A stretch of DNA of 45,070 bases from an uncultured Pelagibacteraceae bacterium. GTDB lineage: Bacteria > Pseudomonadota > Alphaproteobacteria > Pelagibacterales > Pelagibacteraceae. The DNA is taken from contig CABZFJ010000007.1 in NCBI GenBank assembly GCA_902524995.1, positions 1 to 45,070 on the forward strand, read 5' to 3'. This document shows, piece after piece, positions 17,783 through 25,448 of this stretch (within the stretch, counting starts at the first letter, position 1; each line of letters starts with the position of its first letter). The notes under the pieces were generated by a model. The model made no database searches, was not told the origin of the DNA, and saw only the letters and a program-made list of their open reading frames with translations. A program made the position numbers and the translations under genes.

Positions 17783-18442
17783 ATGGAAAATTTAAATAGG
17801 CATCATAAACCACAAGATTTAAGTGATAAAATTGCTTTTGCATTTACAAAATTTTTAAGATTCTTGGCTGATACTTTTTTCAAAAAAAAGTATGGGCATA
17901 GAGCTGTGGTTCTAGAAACTGTAGCTGCTGTTCCAGGTATGGTAGCAGGAATGTTGTTGCATTTAAAATCTTTAAGAAAAATGCAAGATGACAAGGGTTG
18001 GATTAAAATTCTTCTTGATGAAGCTGCGAACGAAAGAATGCATTTAATGACTTTTATTAAAATTGCTAAGCCAACGTTTATAGAAAGATTAATTATAATG
18101 TTTGCACAATTTATATTTATTTTGATGTATCTATTTATATATTTAATTTCACAAAAGACTGCTCATAGAATTGTTGGGTATTTTGAGGAGGAAGCCGTTA
18201 TAAGCTACACTGAGTATTTAAATGAAATAGAAGAAGGCAAGATAGAAAATATTAAGGCTCCTGAAATAGCAATAAATTATTGGAACCTTCCATTAAATTC
18301 TAGATTGAAAGATGTTGTAAAAGTGATTAGAGACGACGAGGCTGGACATAGAGATGTTAATCACAGTTTTGCAGATATTTTGAATGCCAAAAAAAATAAA
18401 ACTTTTGAAGAGGAGGATGAAAAAGAAAAAGAAAAAATTTAA
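17783..18442 (+). CDS. aox: Alternative (cyanide-insensitive) ubiquinol oxidase
   Basis: A 219-residue membrane-bound diiron oxidase that passes electrons from ubiquinol straight to oxygen without pumping protons. All diiron ligands are visible: Glu45 in LETVAAVPGMV, Glu84 and His87 in NERMHLMT, a Glu in FEEEAV (135-137), and Glu186 and His189 in DDEAGHRDVNH. Two hydrophobic hairpin segments (about 44-60 and 103-123) fit the monotopic membrane attachment. The regulatory cysteine of plant enzymes is absent, as in other bacterial forms. A quinone-reductase-like gene follows after 15 bp, so the pair could form a short, non-pumping NAD(P)H-to-oxygen route. The charged tail (EEEDEKEKEKI) is low complexity. 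Confidence 0.95.
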   Translation: MENLNRHHKPQDLSDKIAFAFTKFLRFLADTFFKKKYGHRAVVLETVAAVPGMVAGMLLHLKSLRKMQDDKGWIKILLDEAANERMHLMTFIKIAKPTFIERLIIMFAQFIFILMYLFIYLISQKTAHRIVGYFEEEAVISYTEYLNEIEEGKIENIKAPEIAINYWNLPLNSRLKDVVKVIRDDEAGHRDVNHSFADILNAKKNKTFEEEDEKEKEKI

Positions 18443-18457
18443 GACATATATGTTTCT

Positions 18458-19066
18458 ATGAAAAAAATATTTATTGCTTATGGCCATCATAACACTAATA
18501 ATTCGTTTAATGCTGCAATTAGAAATACATTTATAGAAGAAGCAAAAAAAATAGGTCATTCAATCGATTTACTCAACCTTTTTGAAGAAAAAGAACAACT
18601 TCCCTTTTATAATCAAGATGTAAACCCACCACCAAAACTTGTTTTAGATTATAGAAAAAGATTAGAAGAATGTGATGTAATGATGTTAATTGGTAGTTGT
18701 CATAATTTAAGGTTAAATGCAATTTTAGAAAATTGGGTTGATTGGGTATTGCATCCAAAGTGGTTCTTTTCCTATAGATCTTTAATTCCAGGAAATAAGT
18801 ATTTTAAAAATTATGGTTATCCTGTGCCTGGCGCAATGAAGGGTAAGCTTGGAATTGTATCTATTACATATGGGGGACCTATGATAAGTTACCAAAGTTT
18901 CTCTATATTTGACAATATTCCTTTTAGAAGAATAAAGAAAGTTGTTTTCAAATTAGGTGGATTAAGAACAAAATATATTAGATTCTATTCGGTGTTACCA
19001 AATATGGAAAGGAAAGTATTTGATAAACATATGCAAAAAGTTAGAACGTTAGCAAAAAGTTTATAA
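18458..19066 (+). CDS. NAD(P)H dehydrogenase (quinone)-like flavodoxin-fold protein
   Basis: A 202-residue protein of the NQO1/KefF/MdaB flavodoxin-like fold. The start MKKIFIAYGHHNTNNSFNAAI is the phosphate-binding first strand and loop for FMN/FAD, LLNLFEEKEQLPF matches the acidic loop after strand two, and WVDWVLHPKWFFSY with GKLGIVSITYGGP matches the WxxxVL...GxA and strand-four region of these two-electron quinone reductases. It starts 15 bp after the alternative oxidase gene on the same strand, which suggests joint expression and a role in feeding or protecting the quinone pool. Its stop codon overlaps that of the convergent heme-monooxygenase gene (TTATAA). A general flavin reductase is possible. 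Confidence 0.75.
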   Translation: MKKIFIAYGHHNTNNSFNAAIRNTFIEEAKKIGHSIDLLNLFEEKEQLPFYNQDVNPPPKLVLDYRKRLEECDVMMLIGSCHNLRLNAILENWVDWVLHPKWFFSYRSLIPGNKYFKNYGYPVPGAMKGKLGIVSITYGGPMISYQSFSIFDNIPFRRIKKVVFKLGGLRTKYIRFYSVLPNMERKVFDKHMQKVRTLAKSL

Positions 19067-19363
19067 AACTACTTCAAAACCCTCAAAATTTGGAGCTCCC
19101 AAATATAAGTCTTTGTGTTGACCTGCGTTTTTATGAGCTAACTTGAATGCTTCTGATTTAGTCCATTTAATAAAATCAGTTTTCGAATTCCAAACACTAT
19201 GTGAAGCATACAACGAAAATTCCTCATTTTTTTCTCCTTTAACTAAATGAAATTCTTTAAAACCAGGAACTTCTCTTAAATGAGTATCTCTTTCTCTCCA
19301 AACTTTCTCAAATTCATTTTCCTTACCAGGTACAATTTTAAATCTGTTCATTGCAATAAACAT
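19061..19363 (-). CDS. IsdG/HmoA-like heme-degrading monooxygenase (ABM fold)
   Basis: A 100-residue ferredoxin-like (antibiotic biosynthesis monooxygenase) domain protein. The residues that form the catalytic triad in IsdG-type heme oxygenases line up at the expected positions: Asn6 (AMNRF), Trp67 (IKWTKSEAF) and His77 (KLAHKNAG). GFKEFHLVKG and YASHSVW are the other conserved strands. This would open heme and release iron, useful in iron-poor seawater; a related quinol or aldehyde monooxygenase role remains possible since the fold is widely reused. It follows the nitroreductase gene by two bases on the minus strand and overlaps the 3' end of the quinone-reductase gene by six bases. Confidence 0.72.
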   Translation of the reverse strand: MFIAMNRFKIVPGKENEFEKVWRERDTHLREVPGFKEFHLVKGEKNEEFSLYASHSVWNSKTDFIKWTKSEAFKLAHKNAGQHKDLYLGAPNFEGFEVVL

Positions 19364-19365
19364 AA

Positions 19366-19935
19366 TTATAAATACGAAATAACTTTTTGAGGATCAGGTC
19401 TTTTTCTTTCGTTTGGTTCACCTTTTTTATGGCCTAAGTAGATAAATCCAGCAATGCGGTCTTTTTTTAAATCTCCACCTAAATATTCAAGCATTTTCTC
19501 GTTATAGGCATACCATTCGGTTAGCCATTGAGCTGCGTATCCCATTGATTGTGCACAAGATAATAAGTTCATACAAACTGCTCCTGATGATAATCTCATT
19601 TCCCACTCTGGTATTTTTGGGTGTTCTGCAGGTGAGGATATTACAGCTAATACCGCCCCAGCTCTTTGAAGTCTTTTGGACTCTATATCTAATTGTAATT
19701 GTTCAGCTTTAGGATTTTGTCTTTTAAATTCAGTAAGAATAATTTCTTCATCAACAATTTTTAATTTTTCACCAACTATAACTTTTATTTTCCAAGGGTT
19801 AAGAGCACCATGATCTGGCACTCTTATTCCAGCTGCTAATATTGTTTCTAAATCTTTTTTTGGGATGTCTTTGTTAGACATCATTTTAGCTAAAACAGAT
19901 CTTCTCTTTAAATAAAAGTTATCACTAGTGCCCAT
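19366..19935 (-). CDS. Nitroreductase-family NAD(P)H flavin oxidoreductase
   Basis: An FMN-binding nitroreductase fold protein, 189 residues from the preferred ATG, most like the small YdjA type. The FMN-phosphate motif is RRSVLAK near the N-terminus, RVPDHGALNPWKI is the dinucleotide/FMN loop typical of YdjA-like proteins, and GAVCMNLLSCAQSMGYAAQWLT is summarised as the long helix before the substrate pocket. AGFIYLGHKKGEP closes the domain. The frame stays open to a GTG at 19956, but the ATG at 19935 has a purine-rich GGAAGAAAG stretch upstream and gives the usual N-terminus. The physiological substrate is unknown. It is co-directional with nrdAB, 13-33 bp downstream of nrdB. Confidence 0.85.
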   Translation of the reverse strand: MGTSDNFYLKRRSVLAKMMSNKDIPKKDLETILAAGIRVPDHGALNPWKIKVIVGEKLKIVDEEIILTEFKRQNPKAEQLQLDIESKRLQRAGAVLAVISSPAEHPKIPEWEMRLSSGAVCMNLLSCAQSMGYAAQWLTEWYAYNEKMLEYLGGDLKKDRIAGFIYLGHKKGEPNERKRPDPQKVISYL

Positions 19936-19968
19936 TCGTAAATCTTTCTTCCGCACATGTGTTTTTAA

Positions 19969-20982
19969 TTAACTAAACGCGTCTATCCAACTACCTTGGG
20001 TAGATGCTTTTGAATATTCAGTAGCTCTTCCTTCAAAGAAGTTCATATGCTCTACTGCATTTAACATCGTGTCTAACCAAGTCAATGGGTTTTTCTTAAT
20101 ATCATAAATTGGCTCTAAACCTAATTGAGACAATCTTCTGTTTCCAATAAATCTTATGTAGTCTTTAACTTCTTGTGCAGTTAAACCTTGCATCGGACCC
20201 ATTTCAAAAGCTAAATCAATAAATGCATCTTCATGCTCAATTATTGTTCTGCAAGCTTCATAAAGTTCTTTTTTAAGTTGTGGTGTCCATATTTCAGGAT
20301 TTTCTTTAATGAACTCTTTAAAAATTCTTATCATAGAATTACAATGAAGAGTTTCATCTCTTACGGACCAAGTTACTATCTGACCCATTCCTTTAAGTTT
20401 ATTATGCCTTGGAAAGTTTAATAAAATTGCAAAACTTGCAAACAATTGAAGGCCTTCAGTAAAAGCACTAAATACAGCTACAGTTTTTGCAATATCTTCT
20501 TTTGAGTTTACATTAAAGTTTTGCATGTAATCATATTTATCCTTCATCTCTTTATACTTCATGAATGCGGAGTATTCAGACTCTGGCATACCAATAGTAT
20601 CTAATAGATGCGAATAAGCAGCTACATGAACTGTCTCCATAGATGCAAATGCTGTCATCATCATCAAAACTTCAGTTGGTTTAAAAACAGAAGTGTAATG
20701 TCTTAAATAACAGTTGTTAACTTCTACATCAGCTTGGGTAAAAAATCTAAAAATCTGGGTTAATAAATTTTTTTCTGATTGTGATAAGTTTTTTTGCCAA
20801 TCTCTAACATCATCACCTAGTGGAACCTCTTCTGGTAACCAGTGAATCCTTTGTTGAGTTAACCAAGCATCGTAACACCACGGATACCTAAATGGTTTGT
20901 AAACAGGGTTCTCTACTAGTAATCCCATTTTTTTTGGTTCGATAATTTTTTGTTTTGCTTCTTTTAGATTTTCTACTGACAT
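19969..20982 (-). CDS. nrdB: Class Ia ribonucleotide reductase, small (radical) subunit
   Basis: The 337-residue subunit holds the diiron centre and tyrosyl radical for deoxyribonucleotide synthesis. The ligands fall almost on the E. coli numbering: Asp85, Glu116, His119 and the radical Tyr123 (METVHVAAY), then Glu in AFTEGLQL and the RDETLH pair Glu/His. The open frame extends three codons upstream to a GTG, but the ATG at 20982 is chosen because GAGGAG (20991-20996) lies eight bases before it. The start lies inside the nrdA 3' end, a ten-base overlap, so the two subunits should be coupled in translation. The C-terminal tail is TEYSKASTQGSWIDAFS. No ATP-cone is attached. Confidence 0.96.
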   Translation of the reverse strand: MSVENLKEAKQKIIEPKKMGLLVENPVYKPFRYPWCYDAWLTQQRIHWLPEEVPLGDDVRDWQKNLSQSEKNLLTQIFRFFTQADVEVNNCYLRHYTSVFKPTEVLMMMTAFASMETVHVAAYSHLLDTIGMPESEYSAFMKYKEMKDKYDYMQNFNVNSKEDIAKTVAVFSAFTEGLQLFASFAILLNFPRHNKLKGMGQIVTWSVRDETLHCNSMIRIFKEFIKENPEIWTPQLKKELYEACRTIIEHEDAFIDLAFEMGPMQGLTAQEVKDYIRFIGNRRLSQLGLEPIYDIKKNPLTWLDTMLNAVEHMNFFEGRATEYSKASTQGSWIDAFS

Positions 20983-22910
20983 GATAAACACTCCTCGTAT
21001 TCTGGTTGTTGATTTTCTTGTTTTTTTGATTTGTAAACATTTGTAGTTACATCTGTAGAACTTGCATCGTTTACATTTTCCGCTCTTTGTATTGATTTAG
21101 ATCTGCAGTAATAAAGACTCTTCAAACCTTTTTTCCATGCTTGGAAATGAATTTGGTGCAAGTCTCTTTTGTGAATGTCTGCAGGTATAAATATGTTTAT
21201 TGATTGTGCTTGTGAAATATGAGGTGTTCTATCAGCACCCAATTCTACAATCCATTTCTGATCAAGCTCAAAAGCTGTTTTAAATACATCTTTTTCTTGT
21301 TGTGTTAAGAAATCAAGATGCGAAACAGAGCCTTGGTTAGTTGTAATAGAAGACCAAGTATCATCATCGTTTTTGCCGTGTGTATCTAACAATTTGCTTA
21401 AGTACTTATTTCTTACATTAAATGATCCAGATAATGTTTTGTGAGTATAGCTGTTTGCAGCTATTGGTTCAATTCCTGGAGATGTTCCTCCACAAATGAT
21501 TGAAATTGAAGCGGTAGGAGCTATAGCAGTTTTATTTGAAAATCTTTCATTAATTCCATAGTCTGCAGCATCTGGGCATGCACCTCTTTCATTAGCTAAA
21601 TCTTTTGATGATTGATCAACTTGTTTTTGAATATTTTCAAATATTTTTTTATTCCAAACTTTGCTCATTACAGACTCGAATGGGATCATTTTTTGTTGGA
21701 AAAATGAATGCAGACCCATTACACCTAAACCCACACTTCTTTCTTTTAAAGCTGCATAAGTTGCATCGCTAAAAGACTCTGGTGCTTTTTCAATAAAATC
21801 AGTTAATACATTGTCAAGAAATCTCATTACATCTGGTATAAAACTTTCGTCATCTTTCCACTCATCATATGTTTCAAGATTTAAAGATGATAAACAACAA
21901 ACTGCTGTTCGATCTCTGCCATCTTTATCAATACCTGTTGGTAAAGTAATTTCGCTACACAAATTTGAGGTTTTTACAGTTAAGCCTGCAAGTTTATGGT
22001 GTTGTGGTATCATTCTATTAACCGTATCAATAAAAACAATATATGGCTCTCCAGTTTCAATTCTTGCAGTTAATAATCTAATCCATAAGTTTCTTGCTGA
22101 AACTGTTGATTGAACAGATTGATCTTTTGGACTTTTTAGTGCCCATTGTTCATCTAATTCTACTGCACGCATAAATGCATCTGATACTAGTACTCCGTGA
22201 TGAAGATTTAAAGATCTTCTATTCGGATCACCACCTGTTGGTCTTCTCATTTCAATGAATTCCTCAATTTCAGGATGATCGATTGGAAGATAACATGCCG
22301 CCGATCCTCTTCTCAAAGAACCTTGGCTGATTGCCATAGTTAATGAGTCCATCACTTTAATGAAAGGAATTATTCCTGAAGTTTTACCAACTCTACCAAT
22401 TTTCTCACCGATAGATCTTAAATTTCCCCAATAACTTCCAATACCTCCACCTTTTGCTGCAAGCCAGACATTCTCACTCCAAAGATCTAGTATTCCATTT
22501 AAACTATCACCTGCTTCGTTTAAAAAACATGAAATTGGCAATCCCCTTTTTGTTCCACCGTTTGATAAAACTGGAGTTGCTGGCATAAACCAAAGGTTAC
22601 TTATATAATTATAAAGTCTTTGCGCATGTAAGTTGTCGTCTGCATAATGACTTGCTACTCTAGCAAATAAGTCCTGGAATGACTCGTTTTCACCAAGATA
22701 TCTGTCACTTAATGTTGCTCTACCAAAATCAGTTAGTTTGTCATCTTTTGATCTATCAATTTTGATAGTGATGCCTTTTGAATTTTGAAATAACTCTGTG
22801 TTATTATTTAAAGAAAATAAATCTGGTCTTTTATCTTTAATGCTGACGTTTTCCGCTGGTTTAAAATCAGAGACAGCTTTCCTGATTGCCTGAGACAATA
22901 TTTTGTTCAT
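20973..22910 (-). CDS. nrdA: Class Ia ribonucleotide reductase, large (catalytic) subunit, lacking the ATP-cone
   Basis: The 645-residue catalytic subunit reduces ribonucleoside diphosphates. The active-site set is complete: a Cys in GLPISCFLNE, the radical-relay NLCSE (Asn, Cys, Glu) and the second redox Cys in CCLSSLNLETYDEW, with the C-terminal CLSCQ carrying the CxxC pair that hands on electrons from thioredoxin or glutaredoxin. E. coli NrdA has about 760 residues with an N-terminal ATP-cone that senses dATP; here the protein begins almost directly at the ten-stranded-barrel domain region, so the cone appears absent. The nrdB ribosome binding site lies within the codons just before CLSCQ. 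A GGGAG Shine-Dalgarno sequence precedes the ATG, and NrdR-like boxes lie 41-87 bp upstream. Confidence 0.95.
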   Translation of the reverse strand: MNKILSQAIRKAVSDFKPAENVSIKDKRPDLFSLNNNTELFQNSKGITIKIDRSKDDKLTDFGRATLSDRYLGENESFQDLFARVASHYADDNLHAQRLYNYISNLWFMPATPVLSNGGTKRGLPISCFLNEAGDSLNGILDLWSENVWLAAKGGGIGSYWGNLRSIGEKIGRVGKTSGIIPFIKVMDSLTMAISQGSLRRGSAACYLPIDHPEIEEFIEMRRPTGGDPNRRSLNLHHGVLVSDAFMRAVELDEQWALKSPKDQSVQSTVSARNLWIRLLTARIETGEPYIVFIDTVNRMIPQHHKLAGLTVKTSNLCSEITLPTGIDKDGRDRTAVCCLSSLNLETYDEWKDDESFIPDVMRFLDNVLTDFIEKAPESFSDATYAALKERSVGLGVMGLHSFFQQKMIPFESVMSKVWNKKIFENIQKQVDQSSKDLANERGACPDAADYGINERFSNKTAIAPTASISIICGGTSPGIEPIAANSYTHKTLSGSFNVRNKYLSKLLDTHGKNDDDTWSSITTNQGSVSHLDFLTQQEKDVFKTAFELDQKWIVELGADRTPHISQAQSINIFIPADIHKRDLHQIHFQAWKKGLKSLYYCRSKSIQRAENVNDASSTDVTTNVYKSKKQENQQPEYEECLSCQ

Positions 22911-22950
22911 TAAACTCCCTTTTCTTCTTTATACTAAAAAATCTAGTAAA

Positions 22951-22966
22951 TAACTAGATGTAGTGT
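22951..22966. promoter_or_regulatory. NrdR-like box 1 upstream of nrdA
   Basis: TAACTAGATGTAGTGT matches the NrdR box consensus acaCwAtATaTwGtgt at 12 of 16 positions by my count. It lies 41 bp from the nrdA start. With box 2 it has the tandem arrangement known for NrdR, the repressor of ribonucleotide reductase genes. Confidence 0.65.
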
Positions 22967-22981
22967 GTAGATTTACCTGTT

Positions 22982-22997
22982 ATACTATATAAAATGT
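22982..22997. promoter_or_regulatory. NrdR-like box 2 upstream of nrdA
   Basis: ATACTATATAAAATGT matches the NrdR consensus at 13 of 16 positions. It starts exactly 31 bp from box 1, which is three turns of the helix and the classic spacing of NrdR pairs. It overlaps a TATAAC promoter-like sequence on the nrdA strand, so binding would block RNA polymerase. The rest of the gap 22911-23071 must also hold the promoter of the divergent phosphomutase gene. Confidence 0.68.
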
Positions 22998-23071
22998 AAA
23001 TCAATAGAACATTTATAGAACTTTAGGAAAATTTATCAATAAAAATTTTAAAAAAATGTACATATATCCAC

Positions 23072-24526
23072 ATGAATAATTCAGTAAAAATTGATCCTTA
23101 TGGGTTTCGTGAATATGACGCAAGATGGATATACGAAAAAGACATTGATGATGGAGGAATCGATTCATTGGGAAAAGGTCTTGGCTCCCAAATAATAAAA
23201 CACACACACAAAAATAACCCAAGAGTTGTAGTAGGACATGATTATAGATCTTATAGCGAGCATATCAAAAAAAATTTGATTGAAGGTCTGATTTCAACAG
23301 GATGTAATGTTGAAGACATAGGCTTATCATTATCTCCGATGGTTTATTTTGCTCAATTTAATTTGGAGACTGATGCAATTGCAATGGTAACAGCCAGTCA
23401 TAATGAAAATGGATGGACAGGTGTAAAAATGGGTATCAAAAAAGGGCTAACCCATGCACCAGATGAAATGAAAGAGTTAAAAGAAATCACTTTAAATCAG
23501 AGTTTTGTGAAAGGTGAAGGAAATTTAAAAATAATAGATGGTTTTAAAAATGTTTACAAAAATGATTTGATTAATAAAAATCGAATAAAGAAAAAAATTA
23601 AAGCAGTGGTTGCATGTGGAAATGGAACTGCAGGCATTTTTGCTCCAGATATATTAAGAGGAATAGGTTGTGAGGTAATTGAGATGGATTGTGAATTAGA
23701 TTGGACATTTCCAAAATACAACCCAAATCCTGAGGATTTAGAGATGCTTCATGCTATATCGAAATCAGTTATAGAAAATAATGCTGATATCGGTTTCGGC
23801 TTTGATGGTGATGGGGATAGAGTGGGAGTAATAGACAATAAAGGTAACGAAATTTTCTCGGATAAAATAGGGCTTTTGATTGCAAGAAACTTATCTAAAG
23901 ATTATAAAAATAGTAAATTTGTTGTCGATGTTAAATCTACCGGGCTTTATTTAAAGGATGAGGTTTTAAAGGAAAATAATTGTAAAACTATTTACTGGAA
24001 GACAGGACATTCTCACATCAAAAGAAAAGTGAATTTAGATAAAGCCATAGCTGGATTTGAAAAAAGCGGTCATTTCTTTTTTAATGAACCTCTTGGATAT
24101 GGATATGATGATGGAATTAACTCAGCAATACAAGTTTGCAAATTATTAGAGAGAAGTAATAAACAAATTAGCGATATTCTTAAAGATTTACCAATAACTT
24201 TCCAAAGTCCAACAATGGGTCCTTTTTGTAAAGATAGTGAAAAATATGGTGTTGTTGATGATATGACTAAAAGAATAAAAGAATTAAAAGAAGAAAAGTT
24301 TAAAATAGATGATCAAGTTATAAATGATGTACTTACAGTTAATGGTGTAAGATTTTCTTTTGAAGATGGATCTTGGGGCTTAATACGAGCATCTTCTAAC
24401 AAACCGTCATTAGTAATTGTTACGGAAAGTCCAACTTCAGATTTAAGAAAAAAGAAAATATTTGACTTTATTGATGAGCTTCTCCAGCAAACCGGTAAGG
24501 TTGGGGATTACGATCAAAAAATTTAA
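23072..24526 (+). CDS. Phosphomannomutase / phosphoglucomutase
   Basis: A 484-residue alpha-D-phosphohexomutase that moves phosphate between C6 and C1 of mannose or glucose. The four family elements are seen in order: FREYDARW at the N-terminus, the phosphoserine loop VTASHNENGWTGVK (about residues 107-120), the magnesium loop GFDGDGDRVGV (about 245-255), and the sugar-specificity region AGFEKSGHFFFNEPLGYGYDDG (given here as key residues Glu and Ser before the Gly-Tyr-Gly-Tyr-Asp-Asp). The product would feed GDP-mannose or other nucleotide sugars for surface polysaccharide. It diverges from nrdA and is convergent with the tauE gene, with an 88-bp structured gap. The sugar preference (ManB or Pgm) cannot be set by eye. 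Confidence 0.9.
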   Translation: MNNSVKIDPYGFREYDARWIYEKDIDDGGIDSLGKGLGSQIIKHTHKNNPRVVVGHDYRSYSEHIKKNLIEGLISTGCNVEDIGLSLSPMVYFAQFNLETDAIAMVTASHNENGWTGVKMGIKKGLTHAPDEMKELKEITLNQSFVKGEGNLKIIDGFKNVYKNDLINKNRIKKKIKAVVACGNGTAGIFAPDILRGIGCEVIEMDCELDWTFPKYNPNPEDLEMLHAISKSVIENNADIGFGFDGDGDRVGVIDNKGNEIFSDKIGLLIARNLSKDYKNSKFVVDVKSTGLYLKDEVLKENNCKTIYWKTGHSHIKRKVNLDKAIAGFEKSGHFFFNEPLGYGYDDGINSAIQVCKLLERSNKQISDILKDLPITFQSPTMGPFCKDSEKYGVVDDMTKRIKELKEEKFKIDDQVINDVLTVNGVRFSFEDGSWGLIRASSNKPSLVIVTESPTSDLRKKKIFDFIDELLQQTGKVGDYDQKI

Positions 24527-24577
24527 GTTTCAAAAAAAAAAGTTAAAAAGATTTGAGAGAATCGATTATAATAACAA

Positions 24578-24617
24578 ATGAGGTGGCGGAGGGAGACTGA
24601 AACCACCTCGTCTCCTA
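24578..24617 (-). terminator. GC-rich structured element between pgm and tauE, probable terminator of the TRAP-tauE operon
   Basis: The 36-base core (24580-24615) is about 60% GC inside very AT-rich DNA. Two complementary arm pairs are interleaved: GAGGTGG (24580-24586) with CCACCTC (24603-24609), and GGAGAC (24592-24597) with GTCTCC (24610-24615). On the minus strand it starts at the tauE stop codon and is followed by U/A-rich sequence and, further on, a run of ten T, which fits transcription termination of the dctP-tauE operon. No U-tract follows on the plus strand. The two stems exclude each other or would need a tight pseudoknot. This is the only convergent gap in the window with room for a terminator. 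Confidence 0.5.
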
Positions 24618-25448
24618 AGTCACCAAAAATCTATACAAAAATAAGGTCCCTATTACATATAAAAATAAACCAAAAAGTCTTTGGGTTTTAATTCTATCAA
24701 GGTTTTGAACTGTTTTAGCTCCTATTCTAGCCATTACAGTTGTCACTGGCACGAATATTAGGAATGCAGGTATATTTATAAAACCAATACTTAGAGGTAT
24801 GTCTGCTTTTAACATCATCCCAGATGTAAAAAAACCAATTGAACCAAATAAAGCTATTACAAATCCAATAGCAGCCGAACTTCCTATTGCTAAATTTATT
24901 GGATAACCAAAATATCTTAATATTGGTACATTCATCATAGCACCAGTTATACCCATTGGAGCTGAAATTAATCCTGACAAAAAACCAAATATCATTCTAG
25001 GAAAAATATTAAAATTTTTATTTATTTTTTTTGATTTTTCACTTTGTAATAATAAGTAAGCACCAAAAAAAAACACAACAGCTGAAAAAAAAAATAACAA
25101 TGTTTTTGTATTCATTAATGCCGCCATCAAAGTTCCTGTAAAAACTCCTATAATGACAAACGTTCCATAATTTTTAATTATATTAAAATCTACAGCTTTA
25201 TATTTTCTGTGCGTCAATACAGATGCTGTTGATGTTAAAATTGTAATAGAGAATGCAGTTCCTACAGATAAATGCATTAGATAATCTTTATCAACGTTAA
25301 ATGTTTCAAATACAAAAAATAAAAATGGAACAGATATAAGGCCACCACCTATTCCAAAAAACCCTGCAAAAAATCCAACTGGAACGGCTGCAGCCATCAT
25401 CAAGAAAATAAAATAAATATTATTAATCTCTAAAAGAGTATTATTCAA
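24615..25448 (-). CDS. TauE/SafE-family membrane permease
   Basis: A 277-residue integral membrane protein of the TauE/SafE (formerly DUF81) family, which exports sulfite, sulfoacetate and other organic anions. The family hallmark GFFAGFFGIGGGLISVP sits in the first hydrophobic segment (about residues 21-38), and its second copy appears as GFLSGLISAPMGITGAMMNVP about residues 154-174, reflecting the internal repeat. About eight membrane spans can be drawn. The frame opens with TTG at 25448, eight bases inside dusA, behind a CAGGT motif; an ATG at 25400 would cut into the first span, so TTG is preferred. It is the last gene of the TRAP-mcd-dusA run. The substrate is unknown. Confidence 0.85.
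   Translation of the reverse strand: MNNTLLEINNIYFIFLMMAAAVPVGFFAGFFGIGGGLISVPFLFFVFETFNVDKDYLMHLSVGTAFSITILTSTASVLTHRKYKAVDFNIIKNYGTFVIIGVFTGTLMAALMNTKTLLFFFSAVVFFFGAYLLLQSEKSKKINKNFNIFPRMIFGFLSGLISAPMGITGAMMNVPILRYFGYPINLAIGSSAAIGFVIALFGSIGFFTSGMMLKADIPLSIGFINIPAFLIFVPVTTVMARIGAKTVQNLDRIKTQRLFGLFLYVIGTLFLYRFLVT

Noticed and set aside
24580..24615. Possible tRNA or tmRNA 3' end on the minus strand (a stretch ending CTCCGCCA)
   Set aside because: The bases before it do not form a T-stem, the loop TTTCAGT lacks the TTCRA pattern in the right place, and no other tRNA arms are present.
24580..24615. A stable H-type pseudoknot at the pgm/tauE gap
   Set aside because: The loop that must cross one of the stems has zero bases, which makes simultaneous formation unlikely; reported instead as alternative stems.
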